DNA of 10,604 nucleotides from an uncultured Prevotella sp. (GTDB taxonomy: Bacteria > Bacteroidota > Bacteroidia > Bacteroidales > Bacteroidaceae). The position numbers and the translations under genes were made by a program. The notes under the pieces were generated by a model that ran no database searches, had not been told where the DNA came from, and saw only the letters and a list, made by a program, of their open reading frames with translations. Below are positions 1-6,312 of this stretch, one piece after another (position 1 is the stretch's first letter; each line of letters starts with the position of its first letter). The DNA lies in assembly GCA_900553965.1 (NCBI GenBank), contig USFX01000093.1, positions 1-10,604 on the forward strand. The letters run 5' to 3'.

Positions 1-114
1 GGGCGCGAAGACGCAAAGTCCATGTAGTAAAACTTTGCGTCTTCGCGGCCTCTGCGTTTAAAATAAATATCCTTTGCGTTTAAAAAGACTCTGTGTCTCC
101 GTGGCTCTGTGTTC
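1..114. repeat. REP-like palindromic intergenic repeat, copy 1
   Basis: Positions 4-19 and 32-47 form a perfect 16-bp inverted repeat (arm CGCGAAGACGCAAAGT) around a 12-base loop. It is followed by two more GCGTTTAAA-type units (about 53-62 and 75-85) and a stretch of 'tctgtgtctccgtgg' type. The same word set (GCAAAGACGC, CTCTGTGTCTC) recurs at 4029-4146, so this is one of at least two members of a dispersed family in the window. The hairpin lies beyond the 3' end of the minus-strand methyltransferase gene and could protect or terminate its mRNA, but no T-run follows it. The element may extend past the left edge of the window. Confidence 0.7.
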
Positions 115-149
115 CCCAAAAAATCAAGAAAGCGTGTCCGAGAAGGCTG

Positions 150-692
150 TCATTTGCCTTCCTTATATCCTTCGGCCACGCTGGCCTCCAGCTCTATCAG
201 GAAGCGTTTGGCGTCAAGACCGCCGGAGTAGCCCGTGAGGCGGTTGTCGAAGCCTATCACGCGGTGGCAGGGGATTATGACCGACATCGGATTTGAGCCT
301 ATCGCCGCCGACACGGCGCGCAGGGCGTCGAGGCGGCCGAGGCGGGTGGCCTCGTGGGTGTAGGTCACCGTTGTCCCGTAGTCAATCGTCTGCAACTGGC
401 GCCAGACGCTGCACTGGAAGTCGCTGCCGGCCATGAACATCGGGATGTTGAACTTTCGGCGGCGGCCGTCGAAATATTCGTCCAGCTGACGGGCGGCCAT
501 GTCCATCACGTCACTGTCGCCTTCGCTGATTGTCGCGCCCGTGAGGCGTTCCGTACGCCGTGTGATATGCGTGTGGGAATTGCCCTCAAGCCAGTCACAC
601 AGACACAGTCTGTCGTTCAACGACCCGAGCATGAGTGTGCCGCAGGGTGATGTGTATGTGCTCGTGAGAATGTGCGGTCTGTCTTTTGCCAT
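150..692 (-). CDS. ogt: methylated-DNA--[protein]-cysteine S-methyltransferase
   Basis: This 180-residue protein is a direct-reversal DNA repair enzyme. It moves the alkyl group from O6-alkylguanine (and O4-alkylthymine) to its own cysteine in a single-use reaction. The diagnostic active-site motif PCHRV is at residues 141-145, with C142 as the acceptor. Before it come the family segments FQCSVW (92-97), the 'TYTHEATRLG' helix (110-119), and the DNA-binding recognition helix around 122-134 with RAVSAAIGSNP. The SGGL segment (156-159) closes the active site. The length matches Ogt/MGMT single-domain enzymes (about 160-180 residues), and there is no fused AdaA domain, so it is a stand-alone repair enzyme rather than the Ada regulator. 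The ATG at 690-692 gives a plausible N-terminus. A -7 box for this strand lies about 45 bases upstream. The gene is transcribed divergently from the sugar kinase. Confidence 0.95.
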   Translation of the reverse strand: MAKDRPHILTSTYTSPCGTLMLGSLNDRLCLCDWLEGNSHTHITRRTERLTGATISEGDSDVMDMAARQLDEYFDGRRRKFNIPMFMAGSDFQCSVWRQLQTIDYGTTVTYTHEATRLGRLDALRAVSAAIGSNPMSVIIPCHRVIGFDNRLTGYSGGLDAKRFLIELEASVAEGYKEGK

Positions 693-737
693 AAATGTTG
701 TTGTCCTGTCCTTAAAATCTCGTGATACCTTTTACGA

Positions 738-747
738 TGCAAAGGTA
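738..747 (-). promoter_or_regulatory. Bacteroidetes -7 promoter box for the methyltransferase gene
   Basis: Read on the minus strand this is TACCTTTGCA, a match to the TAnnTTTG -7 consensus of Bacteroidetes sigma-70. It lies 46 bases upstream of the methyltransferase ATG. I do not find a good -33 TTTG at the usual 19-21 base spacing, so only the -7 element is supported. Confidence 0.6.
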
Positions 748-935
748 GCAAAACATGTCGACAAAACGGTATTAAATGGACAAAAAACAGGTCTATTCGC
801 CCCGTTCTTAACACAATTTGTAATATTCCGGCCGGGAGCAGGCGGCTTCCCCGCCGGATTTTTCCACCGCCCGCCCGACGGCGGACCTTACAGGCAAAAC
901 GGCGGCGAAGGTGCAAAAAAAACCGCTCCGTTTGC

Positions 936-968
936 TTTGTTCTTATCGCGGTTTGCAGTATCTTTGCA
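936..968 (+). promoter_or_regulatory. Bacteroidetes-type promoter of the sugar kinase gene
   Basis: TTTG at 936-939, then 19 bases, then TATCTTTGCA at 959-968. This fits the Bacteroidetes sigma-70 layout (TTTG, 19-21 bases, TAnnTTTG) in both boxes and spacing. It predicts a transcript start near 973-977 and a leader of roughly 50-55 bases before the ATG at 1029. Confidence 0.8.
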
Positions 969-1028
969 GAAAATTTGCTGCGCCAGCCGGTCAGGAAGCG
1001 GGCGCAGCAGAAAATTCTCACATAGCTT

Positions 1029-1982
1029 ATGCGCAAGGTAATAGGAATAGGAGAGACTGTTCTCGACATAATCTTCAAGAACGACAGGCCGATAGGTGCC
1101 GTGCCGGGCGGCTCGGTCTTCAACGGTATAATATCGCTCGGCCGTGCCGGTGTGAGCACGACATTCATCGGCGAGGCCGGAAACGACCGTGTGGGACGCC
1201 GCACGACGGACTTCCTGCGGGCAAACGGTGTCAATGCGGACAACATCAACGTCTATCCCGGCAGCAAGTCGCCCATCTCGCTGGCCTTTCTCGACGACAA
1301 CAACGACGCCGAATATATCTTCTACAAGGACCATCCCCACGACCGGCTGGACTTCATCTATCCCGACATCGGGCGTGACGACGTGGTCATGTTCGGCTCC
1401 TACTATGCCGTCAACCCCGTCATACGCCCGCAGGTGGCCGGCTTCCTCGAACACGCCCGCAGCCGGGGAGCCATACTCTACTATGACGTGAACTTCCGTG
1501 CCTCCCACAGCAGCGAGGTCATGAAGCTCACGCCGAACATCCTCGAAAACCTTGAATACGCCGACATCGTGCGCGGAAGCCGCGACGACTTCGAGGTCAT
1601 GTTCCACAAGACCGACCCCGACATCATCTACCGCAGCGAGGTGGCCTTCTACACCCGGAAGTTCATCTGCACGCAGGGGGCCCTGCCCGTCGAGCTGCGC
1701 GCCGAGGGCGGGCTGGCAAAGCAGTATCCCGTCATCGAGACCTCGACAGTGAGCACCATCGGGGCGGGCGACAACTTCAACGCCGGTTTCGTCTACGGAC
1801 TTATCCGCTACGGCATCACCCGCGACATCATCGACGCCGGACTGACGCCGGAGCAGTGGGACAACGTCATCGGCTGTGCCCAGATGTTTTCGGCCAACTG
1901 CTGCCAGAGCATCAACAACTCCATCGACACCGAATTCGGGGAGGAGATGAAAAGGGAGCTGATAAACACAGAAACCCCATGA
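1029..1982 (+). CDS. PfkB/ribokinase-family carbohydrate kinase
   Basis: A 317-residue cytoplasmic sugar (or nucleoside) kinase that would use ATP to phosphorylate a hydroxymethyl group of its substrate. The N-terminal substrate-side motif is visible as PGGSVFNG with ISLGRAG (26-41). The central D-x-N-x-R strand is YDVNFR (152-157). The C-terminal PfkB signature is TIGAGDNFNAGF (243-254), in which D248 of GAGD is the expected catalytic base and GAG forms the anion hole. The length is normal for the family. Substrate cannot be fixed from sequence; fructokinase or 2-keto-3-deoxygluconate kinase are the nearest family relatives by motif. No sugar transporter or hydrolase adjoins it, so context gives no help. 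It has its own clear promoter (936-968) and is followed almost directly by an inverted repeat at 1994-2143. Confidence 0.9.
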   Translation: MRKVIGIGETVLDIIFKNDRPIGAVPGGSVFNGIISLGRAGVSTTFIGEAGNDRVGRRTTDFLRANGVNADNINVYPGSKSPISLAFLDDNNDAEYIFYKDHPHDRLDFIYPDIGRDDVVMFGSYYAVNPVIRPQVAGFLEHARSRGAILYYDVNFRASHSSEVMKLTPNILENLEYADIVRGSRDDFEVMFHKTDPDIIYRSEVAFYTRKFICTQGALPVELRAEGGLAKQYPVIETSTVSTIGAGDNFNAGFVYGLIRYGITRDIIDAGLTPEQWDNVIGCAQMFSANCCQSINNSIDTEFGEEMKRELINTETP

Positions 1983-1993
1983 CCACGCCCTAA

Positions 1994-2143
1994 CCACCAC
2001 ACCACCTGAAACCCACCTAACACCCACCCCAACCCTCCCAAAGGGAAAGAGCATGGAATGTCATTGAGTGGTGACAAGGAAGTAAAGCATATCAAGTTCC
2101 CTCCCTTCTGGAGGATTGGGGTGGGTGTTAGGTGGTGTGGTGG
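1994..2143. repeat. MITE-like imperfect inverted repeat
   Basis: Positions 2013-2032 (CCACCTAACACCCACCCCAA) are perfectly complementary to 2116-2135. Pairing continues inward with CCTCC at 2034-2038 against 2110-2114. The outer arm 1994-2007 is complementary to 2130-2143. The left arm carries about 11 extra bases that look like a partial internal duplication of the CCACCT word. The roughly 77-base centre (2039-2109) encodes nothing. The element starts 12 bases after the kinase stop codon and fills most of the gap before fprA. No transposase is present, so if mobile it would be non-autonomous. I cannot see a convincing target-site duplication. Confidence 0.7.
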
Positions 2144-2185
2144 GTGTTCGTTATTCTTTGAATTTCTATTCTATTATATATAATC

Positions 2186-3409
2186 ATGCAACAGATCACA
2201 GACAATCTTTTCTATGTCGGCGTCAACGACCGCAACAAGAACCTCTTCGAGGGTCTCTGGCCGTTGCCTGACGGAGTGTCGTACAACTCCTACCTCATCT
2301 GCGACGACAAAGTGTGCCTCGTCGACACCGTCGAGGTCGACTTCTTCATGACCTACATCAAGAACATCCGGGAGGTGCTCGGCGACCGCCAGATTGACTA
2401 TCTCGTCGTCAACCACATGGAGCCAGACCACAGCGGAGCCATCGAACTGATACGTAAATACTATCCCGACGTCTGTATCGTCGGCAACAAGAAGACGTTC
2501 GACATGGCCCGCGGCTTCTACGGCATCTCCGACCGCTGCCTGGAGGTCAGGAACGGCGACACCATCGACCTCGGCCATCACACCCTATCGTTCGTCATGA
2601 CGCCCATGGTCCACTGGCCCGAGACGATGATGACGCTCATGACCGCCAACGGCGGAGAGACTGACGCAGCCCCCCGGTCCGTCCTTTTCTCGGGTGACGC
2701 CTTCGGCTGCTTCGGCGCGCTCAACGGCGGCATCATCGACTCGCAGATCAACTGCGACGGATTTTGGCTCGAAATGGTCCGCTACTATTCCAACATCGTC
2801 GGCAAATACGGAACTCCAGTGCAAAACGCGCTGAAGAAACTCGCCGGTGTGAGCCTCAGCTACATCTGCTCTACCCACGGCCCCGTATGGCATGAGCACA
2901 TCACCCGCGTCGTCGGCATGTACGACCGCATGAGCCGCTACGAGACGGAGCCGGGACTCGTCATCTGTTACGGAACGATGTACGGCAACACCGAGCGTGC
3001 CGCCGAGGTCATCGCCCGTGCCGCCAGCGAGGCCGGAGTGAAGAACATAGTGATGTACAACGTCTCCAAGACCCACCATTCCTATATCATCCGCGACGTC
3101 TTCCGCTACCGCGGACTCATCGTCGGTGCGCCGACCTACAATGCGGGCCTCTATCACGAGATGGACGTCCTGCTCGACGAACTCTCCAACCGCGACATCA
3201 AGGACCACCTCATCGGATGGTTCGGAAGCTACGCCTGGGCGAGCAAGGCCGTCACGAAGATTGCCGACTGGAACGAGCATCACCTCCACTTCACGCCCGT
3301 CGGCACACCCGTGGAAATACGCCAGAGCCTCGACGCGACGACCACGGAGCAATGTGTGGCGCTGGGAAGGGATATGGCAGAGGCACTGTCGCAAAGCGAA
3401 ACTTTATAG
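2186..3409 (+). CDS. fprA: FprA-family A-type flavoprotein (flavodiiron protein)
   Basis: A 407-residue cytoplasmic flavodiiron enzyme. Members reduce O2 to water (some reduce NO to N2O) and serve anaerobes as oxygen or nitrosative defence. The N-terminal metallo-beta-lactamase-like domain (about 1-250) carries the diiron ligands: HMEPDH (H77, E79, D81, H82), H143 in VHWPE, D171 in SGDAFG and H231 in STHGPVW. The C-terminal flavodoxin domain (about 257-400) has the FMN phosphate loop YGTMYGNTE (262-270) and a second flavin-contacting loop GAPTYNAG (314-321). There is no fused rubredoxin or flavin reductase domain, so electrons must come from a separate partner, which is not encoded in this window. 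Length and ligand set are complete. The start is the ATG at 2186; the only nearby promoter-like sequence (TTTG 2157-2160 with AT-rich DNA following) is weak. It converges with the LOG-family gene across a 20-bp hairpin. Confidence 0.95.
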   Translation: MQQITDNLFYVGVNDRNKNLFEGLWPLPDGVSYNSYLICDDKVCLVDTVEVDFFMTYIKNIREVLGDRQIDYLVVNHMEPDHSGAIELIRKYYPDVCIVGNKKTFDMARGFYGISDRCLEVRNGDTIDLGHHTLSFVMTPMVHWPETMMTLMTANGGETDAAPRSVLFSGDAFGCFGALNGGIIDSQINCDGFWLEMVRYYSNIVGKYGTPVQNALKKLAGVSLSYICSTHGPVWHEHITRVVGMYDRMSRYETEPGLVICYGTMYGNTERAAEVIARAASEAGVKNIVMYNVSKTHHSYIIRDVFRYRGLIVGAPTYNAGLYHEMDVLLDELSNRDIKDHLIGWFGSYAWASKAVTKIADWNEHHLHFTPVGTPVEIRQSLDATTTEQCVALGRDMAEALSQSETL

Positions 3410-3414
3410 AGTCA

Positions 3415-3462
3415 GAAGGATCTGTCGCTCCCTGAACGACAGCAGGGAGCGACAGATCCTTC
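3415..3462. terminator. hairpin between convergent genes, probable bidirectional terminator
   Basis: Positions 3415-3434 and 3443-3462 form a perfect 20-bp stem around an 8-base loop (aacgacag). It begins 6 bases after the fprA stop and ends 9 bases before the stop of the opposing LOG-family gene. There is no clean T-run on either side (the plus side has ttccaattccttc), so termination would be weaker than canonical, or the hairpin may instead mark and protect both 3' ends. Confidence 0.7.
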
Positions 3463-3471
3463 CAATTCCTT

Positions 3472-4005
3472 CTAATTCCTCAAAAGTTCCACTATCTCCT
3501 CAAGGCTTCCGGCCACCTGAATGCGGTCCCGCCAGTTTCCCCGGACCATTCCGCGGTTCTGGAGATCGTCGAGGAGAGCTATGAGAGAGTTCCAGAAACC
3601 CTTCATGTTATAGAGTATCACGCGCTTCGAATGATAACCGATTGTGCCGGCAGCGGCCACGGTGAAGACTTCGTCAAGCGTACCGATGCCGCCCGGGAGA
3701 GCTATGAAGACATCACTTTGGGCGGTCATCAGGTCCTTGCGGTCGCTGAGATTGTCACATGGGATGTGGACGTCAATATGGGCGCTCGTCCGCCCGCGCT
3801 CCTCCACCTTCGTCGGGACTACCCCGATGGTCGTCGCGCCGTGGCTGCGGGCCGTGCGCCCGATACACTCCATAAGCCCCATGTCACAGCCTCCGAACAC
3901 TATCGTGTGGCCGTTATTGCCGGCCCAGCATCCCAGTTCCTCGGTGGCAGTGAAGAAATCGGGGTCGATGGCGCTGTTGGCCGAACAGAAAATGCAGATT
4001 TTCAT
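3472..4005 (-). CDS. LOG-family (TIGR00730-type) nucleotide phosphoribohydrolase
   Basis: A 177-residue protein of the Rossmann-fold LOG ('lysine decarboxylase'-like) family. Characterised members hydrolyse the N-glycosidic bond of nucleoside 5'-monophosphates (AMP or cytokinin riboside monophosphate) to release the base and ribose 5-phosphate. The signature PGGIGTLDE (104-112) is intact. The upstream family residues are also present: FCSAN near the N-terminus (6-10), the FGGCDMGLM loop (37-45), and the DRKDLM segment (88-93) with the conserved arginine. The older label 'lysine decarboxylase' is misleading for this family. Its role in Bacteroidales is not settled; purine nucleotide turnover is the safest inference. 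The ATG at 4003-4005 gives an N-terminus MKICIFCSAN that fits the first beta strand. Confidence 0.92.
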   Translation of the reverse strand: MKICIFCSANSAIDPDFFTATEELGCWAGNNGHTIVFGGCDMGLMECIGRTARSHGATTIGVVPTKVEERGRTSAHIDVHIPCDNLSDRKDLMTAQSDVFIALPGGIGTLDEVFTVAAAGTIGYHSKRVILYNMKGFWNSLIALLDDLQNRGMVRGNWRDRIQVAGSLEEIVELLRN

Positions 4006-4028
4006 AAGCTATCCTTGTAATTTCATTA

Positions 4029-4146
4029 AACGCAAAGACGCAAGGACGCGAAAGTCTCTATTAAACCCAGAGACACAGAAAGGCAACGGCTATTTTTGTG
4101 TCTCTGTTTCAAAAATGTCCCTTGCGTCTTCGCGTCTTTGCGTCTG
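4029..4146. repeat. REP-like palindromic intergenic repeat, copy 2
   Basis: Two nested inverted repeats. The outer arms 4030-4050 and 4124-4144 are near-complementary and built from ACGCAAAGACGC and GACGC words with a few mismatches. The inner arms CAGAGACACA (4068-4077) and TGTGTCTCTG (4097-4106) are perfectly complementary. The element shares both word types with 1-114, which argues for a dispersed family rather than chance. It sits in the divergent gap between the LOG-family gene and the RNA helicase, just upstream of the ATG of the former, so its minus-strand promoter may lie in or beyond this repeat. No coding content is visible. Confidence 0.7.
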
Positions 4147-4258
4147 ACAACATCCTTCGTGTCCCAGCATGCCTGCAAAGATAATCAAAAAGACGGAATA
4201 TTTCGCCGCGAAGCTCTCTTTTTCCGTTCCCGCCGGCGCGTAACCGATTTATTTTCAT

Positions 4259-4268
4259 TACCTTTGCA
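4259..4268 (+). promoter_or_regulatory. -7 promoter box for the helicase-peptidase operon
   Basis: TACCTTTGCA matches the Bacteroidetes -7 box. I find no TTTG at the expected -33 distance. Transcription would start near 4273-4277, giving a leader of about 70-75 bases before the TTG start at 4348. Confidence 0.6.
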
Positions 4269-4276
4269 GCGCAATA

Positions 4277-4317
4277 CCCCTAAACGGTCGGCTCCCGAAG
4301 AGGAAGATAGGTTAGGG
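4277..4317 (+). promoter_or_regulatory. structured 5' leader of the helicase mRNA
   Basis: CCCTAA at 4278-4283 pairs with TTAGGG at 4312-4317, enclosing a small hairpin TCGG-ctc-CCGA at 4288-4298. The structure falls near the predicted 5' end of the transcript. mRNAs of DEAD-box helicases in other bacteria are often controlled through their leaders, so a regulatory role is possible, but here it rests only on the pairing. Confidence 0.35.
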
Positions 4318-4347
4318 CAAGCACAGTCATTATAAAGTATTATTGAT

Positions 4348-6312
4348 TTGAAGACATTTGAAGAATTGGGCGTAAGCGAAGAGATTCGCCGCGCCATCGG
4401 GGAGCTCGGATTTGAGCACCCCATGCCCGTTCAGGAAGAAGTAATCCCCTATCTGCTTGGCAACCGCAACGACGTCATCGCGCTGGCACAGACCGGTACG
4501 GGCAAGACGGCCGCCTTCGGCATACCCGTCCTCCAGCGCATCGACCCCGAGAGACGCGAGACTCAGGCACTGGTGCTCAGTCCCACGCGCGAGCTGTGCC
4601 TCCAGATAGCCGACGACCTGAAGGATTTCTCTAAATACATGCGCGGCATCAACGTCGTCGCCGTCTATGGCGGAGCGTCCATCGAGACACAGATCCGCTC
4701 GCTCAACCACGGCGCCCACATCATCGTGGCCACGCCGGGACGGCTCATCGACCTGATGAACCGCGGCAAGGCGCGGCTCGACGCCGTCAGCAACGTCGTG
4801 CTGGACGAGGCTGACGAGATGCTCAACATGGGCTTCTCCGACAGCATCAACGAGATATTCGAGGGCGTGCCGGAAGACCGCAACACGCTGCTCTTCTCGG
4901 CTACGATGAGCAAGGAGATAGAGAAGATAGCCACGTCCTATCTCCACGACCACAAGGAAATAGTCGTCGGCAGCCGCAACGAGGGCGCCGAGAACGTCAA
5001 CCATGTCTACTACATGGTCAACGCCAAAGACAAATATCTGGCCCTGAAGCGCGTCGTCGACTACTACCCGCGCATCTTCGCCATCATCTTCTGCCGCACG
5101 AAGCGCGAGACGCAGGAGATAGCCGACAAGCTCATCCACGACGGCTACAACGCCGAGTCGCTCCACGGAGACCTCTCCCAGCAGCAACGCGACCTGACGA
5201 TGCAGAAGTTCCGCCAGCACATGACCCAGCTGCTCGTGGCCACCGACGTGGCCGCACGCGGTCTTGACGTCGACGACCTTACCCACGTCATCAACTTCGG
5301 CATGCCCGACGACACCGAGTCATACACCCACCGCAGCGGCCGCACGGGACGCGCCGGAAAGAAGGGGACCTCCATCGCCATCATCCACACACGCGAGCGT
5401 CACAAAGTGCGCGCCGTGGAGAAAATCATCGGCAAGGAATTTGTCGCCGGAAAGATTCCCACGCCGCAGGAGATATGCACCAAACAGCTGTATAAGGTGA
5501 TGGACGAGATCGTCAAGGTCGACGTCGACGACGAGCAGATTGCACCGTTCATGGAGGAGATAAACCGCCACTTCGAGTTCATCGACAAGGAGGACATCAT
5601 CAAGAAGATTGTCAGCCAGGCCTTCGGCCGCTTCCTCGCCTACTATGCCGACGCCCCCGAGATTGACGTCACGCCGGAGAAGAAAGCCGGCAAGGGTGCC
5701 CGCGGAGAGAAGAACGGAGGCCGCACCGGCGCCGGACCGGCGTCACGCCGCAAGGCCGAACGGGGTTACCGACGGCTGTTCATCAACCTCGGAAAGACCG
5801 ACGGGTTCTATCCCGGCGAGGTCATGCAGTTTGTCAACCGTCACGTTCAGGGCCGGCAGGAAATCGGCCACATCGACCTGCTCGACAAGTTCGCCTACAT
5901 CGAGGTGCCCGGCGAGGACGCACGCAAGGTCATGGACGCTCTCAACGGCACACGTTATAAGGGCCGCGAGGTGCGCTGCAACGACGCCGACGACCGCGGA
6001 GGAAAGCCCGCAGGACGCGGAGACAAGTCTTCCGCACGAGGTGACAAGCCCTCCGCACGCGGCGAGCGACGCTCCGGCAAGGCCGAACAGGGCTTCGAGC
6101 AGTATGAGAAGAAGTCGAAGCGCCGAAACGAGGCTGCCGACAGCACGCAGCAGCCCAAGAGCCGCCGCGGACAGCGCGGCGAGATGCGCATGGAGAGCGG
6201 ACGCAAGGACGACTGGCGCCAGTTCTTCCAGGGCCACGACATCCAGCTGATAGGCGACGAACCGGACTTCAGCGAGGAAGGATGGGCAAGGAGAAGACCG
6301 AAGAAGAAATGA
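4348..6312 (+). CDS. deaD: DEAD-box ATP-dependent RNA helicase (DeaD/CsdA-like)
   Basis: A 654-residue RNA helicase that unwinds short RNA duplexes with ATP; relatives act in ribosome assembly and cold adaptation. All core motifs are present: Q motif (F4 and Q29), motif I AQTGTGKT (47-54), Ia PTREL (79-83), GG (108-109), Ib TPGR (129-132), II DEAD (153-156), III SAT (184-186), V ATDVAARGLD (298-307) and VI HRSGRTGR (328-335). A DbpA-type RNA-binding domain spans about 473-547 (YRRLFINLGKTDGFYPGE start). It is followed by a basic low-complexity tail with RGDK/ARGE repeats (about 550-620) and a short acidic C-terminus. The start codon is TTG at 4348. An in-frame stop (taa, 4333-4335) lies just upstream with no ATG between, and the next in-frame ATG (residue 26) would destroy the Q motif. 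The stop overlaps the start of the M16 peptidase gene (ATGA). Confidence 0.95.
   Translation: MKTFEELGVSEEIRRAIGELGFEHPMPVQEEVIPYLLGNRNDVIALAQTGTGKTAAFGIPVLQRIDPERRETQALVLSPTRELCLQIADDLKDFSKYMRGINVVAVYGGASIETQIRSLNHGAHIIVATPGRLIDLMNRGKARLDAVSNVVLDEADEMLNMGFSDSINEIFEGVPEDRNTLLFSATMSKEIEKIATSYLHDHKEIVVGSRNEGAENVNHVYYMVNAKDKYLALKRVVDYYPRIFAIIFCRTKRETQEIADKLIHDGYNAESLHGDLSQQQRDLTMQKFRQHMTQLLVATDVAARGLDVDDLTHVINFGMPDDTESYTHRSGRTGRAGKKGTSIAIIHTRERHKVRAVEKIIGKEFVAGKIPTPQEICTKQLYKVMDEIVKVDVDDEQIAPFMEEINRHFEFIDKEDIIKKIVSQAFGRFLAYYADAPEIDVTPEKKAGKGARGEKNGGRTGAGPASRRKAERGYRRLFINLGKTDGFYPGEVMQFVNRHVQGRQEIGHIDLLDKFAYIEVPGEDARKVMDALNGTRYKGREVRCNDADDRGGKPAGRGDKSSARGDKPSARGERRSGKAEQGFEQYEKKSKRRNEAADSTQQPKSRRGQRGEMRMESGRKDDWRQFFQGHDIQLIGDEPDFSEEGWARRRPKKK

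Larger units (their letters stand above)
693..1028. other. divergent intergenic region, 336 bases
   Basis: No gene is supported here. The region holds the two divergent promoters annotated separately. It also has a GC-rich hairpin at 841-855 (GGCGG, loop cttcc, CCGCC) followed by GGATTTTT. That looks terminator-like on the plus strand, but no upstream plus-strand gene would need it. A second small CCGCC/GGCGG pairing lies near 873-887. The remainder is AT-rich and shows nothing else. Confidence 0.5.

Noticed and set aside
841..863. GC hairpin plus T-run resembling a terminator on the plus strand
   Set aside because: No plus-strand gene ends nearby and the stem is only 5 bp, so a chance match in GC-rich DNA is likely.
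888..2054. Minus-strand open frame of 388 codons opposite the sugar kinase
   Set aside because: It is antisense to a gene with full PfkB motifs and is rich in valine, aspartate and glycine, as expected for the reverse complement of a GC-biased gene. It has no recognisable domain.
2157..2183. Possible promoter for fprA (TTTG plus TATATAAT)
   Set aside because: The -7-like box would almost touch the ATG and does not match TAnnTTTG, so I do not call it.
4330..5286. Minus-strand open frame of 318 codons opposite the helicase
   Set aside because: Shadow of the helicase coding region; no domain or promoter, and the opposite strand has every DEAD-box motif.
6282..6308. Longer start for the M16 peptidase at 6282
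   Set aside because: It would add nine charged residues encoded by the helicase tail. The ATG at 6309 gives the usual family N-terminus and an ATGA overlap.
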